A stretch of 64,000 nt of DNA, taken from the NCBI RefSeq assembly GCF_014203605.1, contig NZ_JACHJJ010000015.1:124001-188000 (forward strand), given 5' to 3'. Numbering within the stretch: position 1 is the first letter of the stretch; each line of letters opens with the position of its first letter. The translations under genes and the position numbers were made by a program. Source of the stretch: Thiemannella venezuelensis. Its GTDB lineage: Bacteria > Actinomycetota > Actinomycetes > Streptosporangiales > Streptosporangiaceae. The notes beneath the pieces are model-generated. The model made no database searches. It was not told where the DNA came from and worked only from the letters and a program-made list of their open reading frames with translations. Of this stretch, positions 9,873 through 19,068 are shown piece after piece.

Positions 9873-11951
9873 GTGACCGCAGTTAGCACGGAGACGGGTT
9901 ATACGGCCCGTCATCTGTCGGTGCTGGAAGGCCTGGAGGCCGTCCGCAAGCGCCCGGGCATGTACATCGGGTCCACCGACAGCCGCGGTCTCATGCACTG
10001 CCTGTGGGAGATCGTGGACAACGGCGTCGACGAGGCCCTGGCGGGCCACTGCGACCGCATCGAGGTCGAGCTGCACGCCGACGGCTCGGTCGAGGTTCGC
10101 GACAACGGCCGCGGCATCCCCGTCGACATCGAGCCGAAGACCGGCCTGGCCGGGGTCGAGCTCGTCTACACCAAGCTCCACGCGGGCGGGAAGTTCGGCG
10201 GCGGCTCCTACGCCGCCTCCGGCGGCCTGCACGGCGTCGGCGCCTCCGTGGTCAACGCGCTCTCCTCCCGGCTGGACGTCGAGGTCGACCGCGACGGCCG
10301 GATCCACGAGATCAGCTTCCGCAGGGGCGTCCCGGGCGTCTTCGACGGCGACGGGCCCACCGCCAAGTTCAAGAAGAAGTCCGGGCTGCGCGACGGCGGC
10401 CCGCTCGCCGGCAAGGGCAAGGGCACCGGCACCCGCGTGCGCTTCTGGGCCGACCGCCAGATCTTCCTGCCCGAGGCCGAGGTCTCCCTGGACGAGATCC
10501 ACGTCCGCCTCCGCCAGACCGCGTTCCTGGTCCCCGGCCTCACCCTGACCGTGCGCGACAGCCGGGGCGAGGAGCCCACCGAGGAGGAGTTCCGCTTCGA
10601 CGGCGGCATCTCCGAGTTCACCGACTTCCTCGCCCGCGACGAGGCCGTCTGCGAGGTGCTGCGCCTGCAGGGCGTCGGCCACTTCCACGAGACCGTGCCG
10701 ATCCTGGACGACCTGGGTCACATGCACCCCACCGAGGTCCAGCGCGAGCTCACCGTGGACGTCGCCATGCGGTGGGGCAAGGGCTACGACGCCACCGTGC
10801 GCTCCTTCGTCAACGTGATCGCCACTCCCAAGGGCGGCACCCACGTCAACGGCTTCGAGCGGGCCCTGGTCCGCACGGTCAACGAGCAGTTGCGCGAGAT
10901 CCGCCTGCTCAAGAGCGGTGACGCCCCGGTCACCCGCGAGGACATCTTCGAGGGCCTCACCGCCGTGGTGACCGTCCGGGTGCCAGAACCGCAGTTCGAG
11001 GGCCAGACCAAGGAGGTCCTCGGCACCTCGGCCGCCAGCAGGATCGTCTCCCACGTCGTCTCCCGCGAGCTCAAGGAGCTGTTCACCAACCCGTCGCGCA
11101 CGCTCAAGCCGCAGCTGCGCGCGGCCCTGGAGAAGATCGTCACAGCGGCGCGGGCCCGCATCGCCGCCCGCGAGCACCGCGACAACCAGCGGCGCAAGAC
11201 CGCGCTGGAGAACTCCGCGCTCCCCGCCAAGCTGGTCGACTGCCGCAGCGACGACGTCGACCGCAGCGAACTGTTCATCGTCGAGGGCGACTCGGCCCTG
11301 GGCACCGCACGCGCGGCCCGCGACTCGGAGTTCCAGGCGCTGCTCCCGATCCGGGGCAAGATCCTGAACGTGCAGAAGGCCTCCGTCGCCGACATGCTGA
11401 AGAACGCCGAGTGCGCCGCGATCATCCAGGTCATCGGGGCGGGTTCGGGCCGCACGTTCGACATCGAGGCCGCCCGCTACGGCAAGATCATCCTGATGGC
11501 CGACGCGGACGTCGACGGCGCGCACATCCGGTGCCTGCTGCTCACCCTGTTCCACCGCTACATGCGGCCGCTGGTCGAGGCCGGACGGGTCTTCGCCGCG
11601 GTCCCGCCGCTGCACCGGATCGAGATCACCAACCCGGGCCGGGGCAAGGAGAAGTACGTCTACTGCTACTCCGACGCCGAGCTCCACCGCGTCCTGGCCG
11701 ACTTGGAGCGGCGCGGCAAGCGGTGGAAGGACCCGGTCCAGCGCTACAAGGGCCTGGGCGAGATGGACGCCGACCAGCTGGCCGAGACGACCATGGAGCC
11801 GCGCCACCGGACTCTGCGCCGGGTCCGGATCGAGGACGTCGAGCAGGCCGAGCGGATCTTCGACCTCCTCATGGGCAGCGACGTGGCCCCGCGCCGCGAG
11901 TTCATCGTGGGCAGCGCGGCCGAGGTCGACCGCGACCACATCGACGCCTGA
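9873..11951 (+). CDS. parE: DNA topoisomerase IV subunit B (ParE, GyrB-like)
   Basis: 692 residues from the GTG at 9873, 5 nt after GAGGGAG. VRKRPGMYIGS, EIVDNGVDEAL, DNGRGIPVD and GLHGVGASVVNA make the GHKL ATPase domain. EGDSALGTA and MADADVDGAHI are the TOPRIM metal motifs, and QRYKGLGEMD the C-terminal signature. With ParC it forms the type IIA enzyme that decatenates and relaxes DNA. The parC partner lies 2 kb away on the opposite strand, so the two subunits are not in one operon. A -10-like TAGGCT lies at 9834-9839. The true gyrB is expected elsewhere near dnaA. Confidence 0.96.
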   Translation: MTAVSTETGYTARHLSVLEGLEAVRKRPGMYIGSTDSRGLMHCLWEIVDNGVDEALAGHCDRIEVELHADGSVEVRDNGRGIPVDIEPKTGLAGVELVYTKLHAGGKFGGGSYAASGGLHGVGASVVNALSSRLDVEVDRDGRIHEISFRRGVPGVFDGDGPTAKFKKKSGLRDGGPLAGKGKGTGTRVRFWADRQIFLPEAEVSLDEIHVRLRQTAFLVPGLTLTVRDSRGEEPTEEEFRFDGGISEFTDFLARDEAVCEVLRLQGVGHFHETVPILDDLGHMHPTEVQRELTVDVAMRWGKGYDATVRSFVNVIATPKGGTHVNGFERALVRTVNEQLREIRLLKSGDAPVTREDIFEGLTAVVTVRVPEPQFEGQTKEVLGTSAASRIVSHVVSRELKELFTNPSRTLKPQLRAALEKIVTAARARIAAREHRDNQRRKTALENSALPAKLVDCRSDDVDRSELFIVEGDSALGTARAARDSEFQALLPIRGKILNVQKASVADMLKNAECAAIIQVIGAGSGRTFDIEAARYGKIILMADADVDGAHIRCLLLTLFHRYMRPLVEAGRVFAAVPPLHRIEITNPGRGKEKYVYCYSDAELHRVLADLERRGKRWKDPVQRYKGLGEMDADQLAETTMEPRHRTLRRVRIEDVEQAERIFDLLMGSDVAPRREFIVGSAAEVDRDHIDA

Positions 11952-11977
11952 GCCGGCCTGACCGCTTCGGGACCCGA

Positions 11978-12023
11978 GACGCGCCCGGTGCGCCCCCGGC
12001 GGCGGGAGCGCACCGGGCGCGTC
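11978..12023. terminator. bidirectional terminator between parE and carbonic anhydrase
   Basis: A perfect 16-bp stem (11978-11993 with 12008-12023) around a 14-nt loop, between two convergent genes. Confidence 0.75.
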
Positions 12024-12033
12024 CGGTCGAGGG

Positions 12034-12537
12034 TCACAGGTCGACGGGCATGAGCTTTCCGGTCCGCACGTCGTAGATGGCGCCGCCGATGGCCAGGTCC
12101 TGCGGGAGGAACGGGCTGCTCTTGATCCGGATCAGGTCGTGGCGGAGCGCGGCGTCCTGGTCGGGGACGGTGTGGAACTCCAGGCTCCGGGTGTCCACCC
12201 CGTGCCCGGCGGCGAGCTGGTGCACGTCCTCGTCGGTGGCCTTCGCCATGCCGCAGTCGGTGTGCGGCATGACCAGCACCCGGTTCACCCCCAGCAGGTA
12301 GACCGCCAGGACGAGCGTGCGCAGCACGTCGTCGGTCACCCGGGCGCCGGCGTTGCGCAGGATCTTGGCGTCCCCGGGCTTCAGGCCGAACACCCCCAGC
12401 GGGTCGATCCGGGAGTCCATGCACGTGACCACGGCAAGCCCGCGTGCGGCCTTGCCGGTCAGCTCCGAGCCGGCGAACGCGGCGGAGAACTCCTCGTTGG
12501 CGGCCAGCAGGTCGTCGAAGGCACTCACGTAATCCAC
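12034..12537 (-). CDS. beta-carbonic anhydrase
   Basis: 167 residues. The zinc and active-site residues are visible: Cys39 and Asp41 in VTCMDSRID, and His92 and Cys95 in PHTDCGM. The length and the NAGARVTDDVLRTL stretch match the small Rv1284-type clade of mycobacteria. It interconverts CO2 and bicarbonate in the cytoplasm, supplying carboxylases such as the acyl-CoA carboxylase encoded later in this window. The GTG at 12537 has only a weak ribosome site; a GTG at 12528 following GGGGTGG is an alternative start. Confidence 0.93.
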   Translation of the reverse strand: MDYVSAFDDLLAANEEFSAAFAGSELTGKAARGLAVVTCMDSRIDPLGVFGLKPGDAKILRNAGARVTDDVLRTLVLAVYLLGVNRVLVMPHTDCGMAKATDEDVHQLAAGHGVDTRSLEFHTVPDQDAALRHDLIRIKSSPFLPQDLAIGGAIYDVRTGKLMPVDL

Positions 12538-12637
12538 CCCTCGGTCAGCGAAATCATCGGATCAATGATCCCCCATGCCCGTTTCGTGAATATTTCCGGG
12601 GGGCCACAGGGGGCCAACTTCCGGAAGATCGCGCGAT

Positions 12638-12661
12638 CATCATTGACTATAGGTAATGATG
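12638..12661. promoter_or_regulatory. 24-bp operator-like inverted repeat
   Basis: CATCATT (12638-12644) and AATGATG (12655-12661) form perfect 7-bp arms around a 10-nt spacer containing a -35-like TTGACT (12643-12648). It lies 40 bp before the hypothetical gene at 12701 in an unusually A+T-rich stretch. A dimeric repressor or metalloregulator site is likely; no regulator gene is adjacent. Confidence 0.45.
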
Positions 12662-12700
12662 CCGTAACGCAAGGTGAATCGCTTTTTTGGAGAGAAGTAG

Positions 12701-13018
12701 ATGAGCAGGACCGAATCGCTGGCCGGCTATCTGCGTGACCAGGCCAGAAGGAAGCTGGACCGGGTGGAGATCCGGGACAGGGGACGCAACGCCCGCTCGG
12801 CGCTCGCTCTGCTGGATGCGACGGTCTACGTCGAGTCGTTGGCCGAGGACGACCCGTTCCTGGAGATCCTCGGGGAGGCCGGCTGCTTCGGCCCCCAGGG
12901 GTTCGGTGAGTTCCGGCCCGGGGAGGAGATCGCCAGGATCATCCGCTTCTGGGAGTCCGGCGAGCCCGGGCGGTTGCTCGCCGAGATCACGTCCGCCCTG
13001 CAGGGTTCGCCCGTCTGA
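12701..13018 (+). CDS. small hypothetical protein
   Basis: 105 residues, not recognised. The ATG follows GAGAGAAG. It is soluble and charged, with a predicted helical N-terminus (SLAGYLRDQARRKLDRVEIRD) and a C-terminal half containing one Cys and several Gly/Pro turns (EAGCFGPQGFGEFRPGEE). No membrane or signal segment is seen. The preceding A+T-rich stretch with a 24-bp dyad suggests tight control. Its base composition matches the neighbours, so it is probably a real native gene. Confidence 0.6.
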   Translation: MSRTESLAGYLRDQARRKLDRVEIRDRGRNARSALALLDATVYVESLAEDDPFLEILGEAGCFGPQGFGEFRPGEEIARIIRFWESGEPGRLLAEITSALQGSPV

Positions 13019-13171
13019 CCGGTCCGGCGGTCCCCTCCGGCCGGGATCGGGCCGGCGGTCATCGCGACGGTGCGGGCCGGTGGCTTCCCGGATCCGCCCG
13101 CCCGGGTCGGTGCCGTGCCCGTGCATGCTCCGGCGCCATCCGGTCAGAAGTCTTCCGTCGAACCGGCAGAT

Positions 13172-13198
13172 ACACCATCGTATGGTCTTCAGTGGTGT
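13172..13198. promoter_or_regulatory. nested inverted repeats upstream of a VOC gene
   Basis: ACACCA (13172-13177) and TGGTGT (13193-13198) are complementary, and inside them ACCAT-CGT-ATGGT (13174-13186) is a second perfect dyad. They end 17 bp before the VOC start, where a repressor would block transcription. Confidence 0.4.
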
Positions 13199-13215
13199 CT
13201 TAGATGGGAGGAACC

Positions 13216-13581
13216 ATGGGAATCGCCCGGATGCGATCCGTCGTCATCGACTGTCCCGATCCCAGGCGTCTGGCCGACTTCTACAGCGCTCTGCTCGGGT
13301 GGGAGGTCACCAGCGTCGAGGACGACTGGGTGGTGGTCACCGACGGCAGGCCGGGACGGCTCTGCTTCCAGAAGGCCGCCGACCACCGGCCGCCGGACTG
13401 GCCCGACCCCGACCGTCCCCAGCAGTTCCACCTCGACGTGACCGTGGACGACATGGACAAGGCCGAGGCGGAGGTGCTCGCGATCGGCGCGGTCAAGCAC
13501 GCCCACCAGCCGAGCGAGGACGACTCCTTCCGGGTCTTCCTCGACCCCGCCGGACACCCGTTCTGTCTCTGCGTGCCCTGA
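13216..13581 (+). CDS. VOC family (glyoxalase-like) protein
   Basis: 121 residues from the ATG at 13216, which follows GGGAGG with a 4-nt gap. VVIDCPDPRRLADFYSALLGWEV and the C-terminal FRVFLDPAGHPFCL are the paired beta-alpha-beta-beta-beta units of vicinal-oxygen-chelate proteins, as in the glyoxalase-like domain found widely in actinomycetes. These dimerise and bind a metal or small ligand; the substrate here is unknown. The gene is monocistronic, controlled by an apparent operator, and converges on parC. Confidence 0.85.
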   Translation: MGIARMRSVVIDCPDPRRLADFYSALLGWEVTSVEDDWVVVTDGRPGRLCFQKAADHRPPDWPDPDRPQQFHLDVTVDDMDKAEAEVLAIGAVKHAHQPSEDDSFRVFLDPAGHPFCLCVP

Positions 13582-13639
13582 GAGGCGTCGCCGGGCACGC
13601 AGAAGACGGCGGGCCCGGCTTCGTCCCGGTGGCGGGCCT

Positions 13640-13678
13640 CCCGTCCCGGAAGGCCCGCAGCGGGCCTTCCGGGACGGG
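13640..13678. terminator. bidirectional terminator between VOC gene and parC
   Basis: A perfect 19-bp stem (13640-13658 with 13660-13678) separated by a single base, between convergent genes. It is among the strongest hairpins in the window. Confidence 0.8.
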
Positions 13679-13716
13679 ACCGCCGGCAGCGCAGGGCCCC
13701 CGGGCCGGGGAGCGCG

Positions 13717-16227
13717 TCAGTCTTCGGCGCTCTCGGCCCGCGGAGCCCCTCCGGCGCCGGGAGCGTGAACGGTCGTGCCCAGGGCGCCGCCCACCGCCGC
13801 CACCGTGTGGGTGAGGCGGACACCGGAGCCGTCCCGGCGGCCGAGCTCCTCGGGGAGCGGGACGGGCTTGCCGGTGGCGGAGACGGCGCGGGCCGGGCCG
13901 GGGCCCGCCCAGGCGAGGAGCAGCACGTCCTCGCCCTTGAGGAACCGCTGGGCGCGGACGCCGCCGGTGGCGCGGCCCTTGGCGGGATACTCGGCGAAGT
14001 CGGAGATCTTCGCCCCGCCGACCTGGGTGCCGGGCAGGGCGGTGGAGGATCCGGCGATGGTCACGACCCTGGACTCCAGCGCGGGGTCCAGGGCGCCGAA
14101 CCAGATGACGCTCGCCGTGCCGTCCAGCCGGATGCCCGCCATGCCGCCCGCCGGGCGGCCCTGGGGCCGGACGGCGGAGGCGGGATAGCGCAGGAGCTGC
14201 GCGTCGGAGGTGATGAAGACCAGGTCATGGTCCTCGGAGGCCAGCTCCGCGGCGCCCACCACGGTGTCGCCGTCCTTGAGCCCGATCACCTCGAAGTCGT
14301 CGCGGTTGGCCGGGTAGTCGGGCACGACCCGCTTGACCACGCCCTGCGCGGTGCCCAGTGCCAGGCCGGGCCCGTCCGGGTCGAGGGAGCCGATGCCCAC
14401 GACCGTCTCACCCGGGTTCAGGGTGACGTATTCGGAGACGGGATGACCGCCCGACAGCGACGGCGGGTTGGCCGACGGCGGCAGCGTCGGCAGGTCGACC
14501 ACCTGGACCCGGATCATCCGGCCCTGGCTGGTGACCACGCCGACCTCGCCCCGCACCGTGCTGTTGACGACCGAGACCAGCACGTCGTGGGCCGATCGGT
14601 CGCCCTCGCCCGCCAGCGGGGAGGCGTCGGCCGTACGGGCCAGCAGGCCGGTGGAGGAGAACAGGACCAGGCACGGGTCGTCGGCGACCACCAGTTCTTC
14701 CGGCGCCGCCGCCTTCCTTGCGGCGCCGGAGGACTCCAGCAGGACCGTGCGGCGCGGGGTGCCGTAGGTCTTGGCGACCTGGGCCAGCTCGTCGGAGACG
14801 ACCTTGCGCAGCCGGGTCTCCGAGGACAGGATCTCGCTCAGCTCGGCGATCTCGTCCTGCAGGGTCTGCTTCTCCCGGTCGAGTTCGAGCTTGTCGTACC
14901 GGGTCAGGCGGCGCAGCGGGGTGTCGAGGATGTAGGTGGCCTGGATCTGGGAGAGCTCGAAGACCTCGGTCAGGCGCTCGCGGGCCTGGCCCGAGTCGTC
15001 CGAGGAGCGGATGACCTGGATGACCTCGTCGATGTTGAGCAGGGCGATGACGAGGCCGTCGACGAGGTGGAGGCGCTCCTCGCGCTTGCGGCGGCGGTGC
15101 GCCGAGCGGCGGCGGACCACGTCGAGACGGTGGTCCACGTAGACCTGGAGCAGCTCGCGCAGGCCGAGCGTGCGCGGCTCGCCGTCGACCAGCGCCACGT
15201 TGTTGATGCCGAAGCTCTCCTCCATCGGCGTCAGCCGGTAGAGCTCCTCCAGCACGGCCTCGGGGATGAAACCGTTCTTGATCTCGATGACCAGCCGCAG
15301 GCCCCGGTGCCGGTCGCTGAGGTCCTTCAGGTCGGAGATGCCCTGCAGCTTCTTGGCGGTGACCAGCTCACGGATCTTGGTGACCACCCGCTCGGGGCCG
15401 ACGTTGAACGGCAGCTCGGTGACGATGATGCCCTTGCGCCTGGGGCTGACCTGCTCGATCGTGCACCTGGCGCGCATCCGGAAGGTGCCCCGGCCGCGTG
15501 CGTAGGCGTCGCGGACGCCGTCCAGCCCGGTGATCGTGCCGCCGGTGGGCAGGTCGGGACCCGGGACGAACCGCATCAGGTCCTCGAGCGTGGCGTCGGG
15601 CTTCTTGATCAGGTGCCGGGCGGCGGCGACCACCTCGACGAGGTTGTGCGGCGCCATGTTCGTCGCCATGCCGACCGCGATGCCGGTGGCCCCGTTGACC
15701 AGCAGGTTCGGGATGGCCGACGGCATGACCGTGGGCTCGCTCTCCTGGCCGTCGTAGTTGGGCTTGAAGTCGACGGTGTCCTCGTCGATCGACTGCACCA
15801 TCGCCATGGCCGAGGCGGCCAGGCGGGCCTCGGTGTAGCGCATCGCGGCGGGCAGGTCGTCGGGGGAGCCGAAGTTGCCGTGCCCGTCGACCACCGGCAG
15901 CCGCATCGAGAACGGCTGCGCCATGCGGACCAGCGCGTCGTAGATGGCGGTGTCGCCGTGCGGGTGGAGCTTGCCCATGACGTCGCCGACGACCCGTGAC
16001 GACTTGACGTGCCCGCGGTCGGGCCGCAGGCCCATCTCGCTCATCGAGTAGAGGATGCGGCGCTGGACGGGCTTGAGGCCGTCGCGGGCGTCGGGCAGCG
16101 CCCGCTGGTAGATCACCGAGTATGCGTACTCGAGGAAGCTGGTTCGCATCTCCGCGGAGACGTCGATGTCGACGATCCGCTCCTCGAAGTCTTCGTCAGG
16201 CGGGGGTGTGGTCGTCCGTCGGGCCAT
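13717..16227 (-). CDS. parC: DNA topoisomerase IV subunit A (ParC, GyrA-like)
   Basis: 836 residues if it starts at the ATG at 16227, 7 nt downstream of a CAGAAT -10 on a leaderless transcript; an in-frame ATG 9 nt earlier is the alternative. Catalytic Tyr lies in [10 protein letters not shown] (about 131). The drug-pocket helix reads [12 protein letters not shown], with Thr at the position that is Ser83 in E. coli GyrA. The C-terminal pinwheel carries a degenerate GyrA box ([10 protein letters not shown]), which argues for ParC rather than GyrA. It pairs with ParE at 9.9 kb to decatenate DNA. It is transcribed towards parE. Confidence 0.95.
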   Translation of the reverse strand: MARRTTTPPPDEDFEERIVDIDVSAEMRTSFLEYAYSVIYQRALPDARDGLKPVQRRILYSMSEMGLRPDRGHVKSSRVVGDVMGKLHPHGDTAIYDALVRMAQPFSMRLPVVDGHGNFGSPDDLPAAMRYTEARLAASAMAMVQSIDEDTVDFKPNYDGQESEPTVMPSAIPNLLVNGATGIAVGMATNMAPHNLVEVVAAARHLIKKPDATLEDLMRFVPGPDLPTGGTITGLDGVRDAYARGRGTFRMRARCTIEQVSPRRKGIIVTELPFNVGPERVVTKIRELVTAKKLQGISDLKDLSDRHRGLRLVIEIKNGFIPEAVLEELYRLTPMEESFGINNVALVDGEPRTLGLRELLQVYVDHRLDVVRRRSAHRRRKREERLHLVDGLVIALLNIDEVIQVIRSSDDSGQARERLTEVFELSQIQATYILDTPLRRLTRYDKLELDREKQTLQDEIAELSEILSSETRLRKVVSDELAQVAKTYGTPRRTVLLESSGAARKAAAPEELVVADDPCLVLFSSTGLLARTADASPLAGEGDRSAHDVLVSVVNSTVRGEVGVVTSQGRMIRVQVVDLPTLPPSANPPSLSGGHPVSEYVTLNPGETVVGIGSLDPDGPGLALGTAQGVVKRVVPDYPANRDDFEVIGLKDGDTVVGAAELASEDHDLVFITSDAQLLRYPASAVRPQGRPAGGMAGIRLDGTASVIWFGALDPALESRVVTIAGSSTALPGTQVGGAKISDFAEYPAKGRATGGVRAQRFLKGEDVLLLAWAGPGPARAVSATGKPVPLPEELGRRDGSGVRLTHTVAAVGGALGTTVHAPGAGGAPRAESAED

Positions 16228-16432
16228 GTCGAACATTCTGCCGAAGGGCGGGGGGTGCCCGCGACGTCAACGCGGCGGACGGGGCGTTATGGAGGGATAT
16301 GAGGCGCCGTGCGGGAGGCCGCCGTGCGGACGGGGCCCGCGTGGGCCCCTGCCCGGCGGCCTCGTCGTCGCAGGCGGGTACGGGTCCTCGCGGCGCGGAC
16401 GGGTACGGAGTCCGCTGTCACGTGGGCGCCTG

Positions 16433-17023
16433 TCACGGTCGGTCGCGGGGGCCGGCCCCGGGCCAGGGGCCGGGGGTGGCGCCCTCGTCCTCGTCGCCGG
16501 GCTCGTTGAGCCTCGTGTCGTAGATCCGGAATCCCCGCGCCTGGTAGGCGGCCAGCGCCACCGGGCCGTCGAGGGAGCAGGTGTGCAGCCACACCCGGCG
16601 GGTCGGCTCGCGGTCGGGGTGGCGCTCGGCCAGATCCCAGGCGCGGGCCGTGCAGAACTCCAGCAGGCGCCCGCCCGCGCCCTTGCCGATGGCCCAGTGC
16701 ACGAGCCCGAAGGAGGCCACCTCGACCGTCCCGCCGTCCTGCGGGACCAGCTCGGTGTATCCGGCCGGGGTGCCGCGGTGGTAGGCGACCCAGGTCTCCA
16801 CCCCCCGGCCCAGCCACTCGTCCCACTGCCGCCAGGTCCACGGCAGCCGGCCGGTCCACTGCCAGTCTCCGCCGACGGCGGTGTAGAGGAAGCGGTTGAA
16901 CTCGGGGGAGCGGACCTCGGAGCGGACGATGTCCAGCTCGATCGCGGGAGGCTTGGCCGCAAGCAGGTCGGAGGGCGAGGTCTGTTCGAGATACCAGGTG
17001 GTGACGTCCATAGTGAGGCTCAT
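16433..17023 (-). CDS. GNAT family N-acetyltransferase
   Basis: 196 residues. VETWVAYHRGTPAGYTELV, GLVHWAIGKGAGGRLLEFC and LAAYQARGFRIYDTRLNEP outline a complete GNAT fold, with the acetyl-CoA pyrophosphate loop in the second stretch. The Trp-rich DWQWTGRLPWTWRQW segment is characteristic of an actinobacterial subfamily often annotated simply as acetyltransferase. The substrate is unknown. The C-terminal 25 residues are a disordered Gly/Asp/Pro tail. It lies upstream of parC on the same strand, 205 bp away, with a separate lipoprotein gene starting divergently 59 bp away. Confidence 0.87.
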   Translation of the reverse strand: MSLTMDVTTWYLEQTSPSDLLAAKPPAIELDIVRSEVRSPEFNRFLYTAVGGDWQWTGRLPWTWRQWDEWLGRGVETWVAYHRGTPAGYTELVPQDGGTVEVASFGLVHWAIGKGAGGRLLEFCTARAWDLAERHPDREPTRRVWLHTCSLDGPVALAAYQARGFRIYDTRLNEPGDEDEGATPGPWPGAGPRDRP

Positions 17024-17070
17024 GTAACCATGCTCGGGACGGCCCGCCGCAGCCGCAGGTGATCAATCAC

Positions 17071-17082
17071 TAATATCCCGCC
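17071..17082 (+). promoter_or_regulatory. leaderless promoter of the lipoprotein gene
   Basis: A near-perfect -10 TAATAT (17071-17076) ends 6 nt before the ATG at 17083, so transcription should start at or next to the start codon. No good -35 is seen. Confidence 0.55.
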
Positions 17083-17898
17083 ATGTCTATTCATCGAATG
17101 AAGACGTTGGCCGCGGCGCTGTGCCTGGCGGGGACACTGACGGGCTGCGGCGCGGGCGACGCGGTCGCAGAGCTGTTCGCGGATCCGGCGGTGATCACGG
17201 AGGACGCGCCGTTCAGGGGGTCGCCCTCGGAGAAGTTCGCCGACGGCGCCGCGGGCATCGTGATCCCCGAGGCCGGGGCCGTGGCGGGCTTCTCCGCCGA
17301 GGACGTCCGCTCCGCCCTCGAGATCAGCAGCCGCATGCTGCAGGCCGCCTATCTCGACAGGAAGACGCTGCTCGGCGGGGAGCCGGACGCCTACGCGAAG
17401 GTGCTCGACCCCGAGCAGCGTAAGTCCTTCCTGGAGGACCTCGACCACAAGAGCCTGGAGAAGAACACCCGGGCCTGGGTCGTCAGCTTCGCGCCGGGCA
17501 CGACCGAGCTGGTCGGCGATGTCGTCAAGGTGCAGGCGAAGCTGAGCCCCGGGGCGGGCAAGGATGAGAACGGCGACCCGGAGCTGCGGGTCGACTACGA
17601 GGCGCGCTTCGTCTACGCGGTCCGCCCCGCGGGCAAGGCGGCGCCCATCGTCCGGGTGATGGCCTACGGCAAGGGGCGCCACCTGTTCTGGCGGGACGAG
17701 CCCAAGGGCAGGCTCCGCAACTGGGAGGGCGATTCGGTCGATTCGTGGAACGCGGGAACACTGTGCAACTCTCCCGACGCCTTCCTGAGGCCCGACTTCG
17801 CCGGAGAAGGGGGCGGATCCGGCCCGGTGGACGACGCCTACGGCGGCAAGTCCGCCCCGGTGAAGGAGGGGGAGTGCGGGTCGGTCGAGGAGATCTGA
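17083..17898 (+). CDS. putative secreted lipoprotein of unknown function
   Basis: 271 residues. The first 22 form a lipoprotein signal: Lys/Arg N-region, AAALCLAG core and lipobox LTGC, predicting lipid attachment at Cys22 on the outer face of the membrane. The mature part has about 210 residues with alternating beta strands (VVKVQAKLSPGAG, RVDYEARFVYAV) reminiscent of a mycobacterial Mce-associated or NTF2-like fold, plus a C-terminal Gly-rich region with two Cys that could form a disulfide. I do not recognise a family. It appears monocistronic and leaderless. Confidence 0.75.
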   Translation: MSIHRMKTLAAALCLAGTLTGCGAGDAVAELFADPAVITEDAPFRGSPSEKFADGAAGIVIPEAGAVAGFSAEDVRSALEISSRMLQAAYLDRKTLLGGEPDAYAKVLDPEQRKSFLEDLDHKSLEKNTRAWVVSFAPGTTELVGDVVKVQAKLSPGAGKDENGDPELRVDYEARFVYAVRPAGKAAPIVRVMAYGKGRHLFWRDEPKGRLRNWEGDSVDSWNAGTLCNSPDAFLRPDFAGEGGGSGPVDDAYGGKSAPVKEGECGSVEEI

Positions 17899-17932
17899 CG
17901 GGAGCCTCCGCACTCCGGGCGTACGGCTCCCG
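17899..17932 (+). terminator. probable terminator after the lipoprotein gene
   Basis: CGGGAGCC at 17899-17906 pairs with GGCTCCCG at 17925-17932 around an 18-nt loop, immediately after the stop codon. The stem is short, so this is moderate evidence. Confidence 0.4.
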
Positions 17933-18024
17933 CCCCGCTTCCGGTGGGATGCGGAGGTTCCCGGCGGGAGACCCGGTGCCCGCGGCCCCCGCCCGCCGGG
18001 TCTCCGCATCCGAACCGGGTCCTG

Positions 18025-18042
18025 GAGTGACCTACGTCACTC
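18025..18042. promoter_or_regulatory. CRP-like palindrome upstream of the dioxygenase gene
   Basis: GAGTGAC-CTAC-GTCACTC is a perfect 18-bp palindrome and contains GTGA-N6-TCAC, the core of the Crp-family consensus. It lies 141 bp before the dioxygenase start. Confidence 0.5.
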
Positions 18043-18075
18043 TCTTCCGTAAGGCGGTTCGGGCATATGCTTGAC

Positions 18076-18089
18076 CAAGCGGTTGCTTG
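18076..18089. promoter_or_regulatory. TetR-like operator upstream of the dioxygenase gene
   Basis: CAAGC-GGTT-GCTTG is a perfect dyad just downstream of a possible -10 TATGCT (18066-18071), placing it at the transcription start. Operators of this ACCAAGC...GCTTG type are common for TetR-family regulators; none is encoded next to it. Confidence 0.45.
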
Positions 18090-18182
18090 ATTGGCGCGGT
18101 CGGGCACCGCTGCGGCTGAACGGGCCGGGGCGGGCCCCCGCCCCCGGGACCGGCGTGCGGACACCGACACAGGAGCGTCAAG

Positions 18183-19019
18183 ATGATCGAGTTCAAGCAG
18201 GTGACCAGGCACATCGGCGCCGAGGTGAGCGGCGTCGACCTGCGCAAGCCGCTCTCGGAAGGCGAGGCCGAGGAGATCCGGCGGGGCTGGCTGGAGCACA
18301 AGGTGCTCTTCTTCCGCGACCAGCACATCACCGACGAGGAGCACATCCGCTTCGCCGAGAACTTCGGCACGATCAACCACCCGGCCTTCAAGAAGGACAG
18401 CGGCACCCCCATCCACGTCCTCGACCAGACCGACCCCAAGGGCGAGGGCGGCGACGAGTGGCACAGCGACAACACCTTCGAGCCGATCCCGCCCATGGGC
18501 TCGCTGCTGCGCTGCGTCCAGCTCCCCAGCGTCGGCGGCGACACCCTCTGGGCCAACGCCTGCATGGCCTACGAGACGCTCTCCCCGGCCATCCAGCGGC
18601 TCTGCGAGGAGCTCACCGCCGTCCACGACATCACGGCCTCGATGAAGAAGGCCATCTCCAAGGGCCACGACTTCGACCTGGCCGAGATCCAGGCCAAGTG
18701 GCCGCCGATCGAGCGGCCCGTCGTGCGCGTGCACGCCGAGACCGGCCGCAAGGCGCTGTTCGTCAACCGGGCCTCCACCACCCGGCTCGTGCAGCTGTCC
18801 GACCGGGAGAACGAGGCGCTGCTGCCGTACCTGATCGACCACATCCGCTCCCCCGAGTACCAGGTCCGGCTCAACTGGCGCCCCGGCACCCTGGCCTTCT
18901 GGGACAACCGCAGCACCCAGCACTACGCCGTGGCCGACTACACCGAGCGCCGCCGCATGCACCGGGTCACCATCAACGCCTTCCCCGAGCACCTGGACCC
19001 CGAGTACCGGAGCAGCTGA
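18183..19019 (+). CDS. TauD/TfdA family Fe(II)/2-oxoglutarate dioxygenase
   Basis: 278 residues, the usual family length. The iron-binding facial triad is visible as His/Asp in DEWHSDNTF and the distal His in FWDNRSTQHYAVADY; the 2-oxoglutarate Arg lies in RRRMHRVTINA. VTRHIGAEVSGVDL and VLFFRDQHITDEEH mark the N-terminus. The family hydroxylates taurine, alkylsulfates, phenoxyacids or related substrates; the substrate here is not identifiable. The gene stands alone, without sulfonate transporter genes, behind two operator-like palindromes. Confidence 0.9.
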   Translation: MIEFKQVTRHIGAEVSGVDLRKPLSEGEAEEIRRGWLEHKVLFFRDQHITDEEHIRFAENFGTINHPAFKKDSGTPIHVLDQTDPKGEGGDEWHSDNTFEPIPPMGSLLRCVQLPSVGGDTLWANACMAYETLSPAIQRLCEELTAVHDITASMKKAISKGHDFDLAEIQAKWPPIERPVVRVHAETGRKALFVNRASTTRLVQLSDRENEALLPYLIDHIRSPEYQVRLNWRPGTLAFWDNRSTQHYAVADYTERRRMHRVTINAFPEHLDPEYRSS

Positions 19020-19068
19020 AATCCGGCGGCCGGGCGAAACGGTCACCGGGACCTGATAGCAATGACCG

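Noticed and set aside
12643-12671. Complete -35/-10 promoter for the hypothetical gene at 12701
   Set aside because: TTGACT is good, but no TANNNT sits 16-19 nt later; only the dyad is reported.
13765-15999. 744-codon ORF on the plus strand opposite parC
   Set aside because: It has shadow composition (runs of G, A, V, D, Q, R) and no domain; parC on the other strand is unambiguous.
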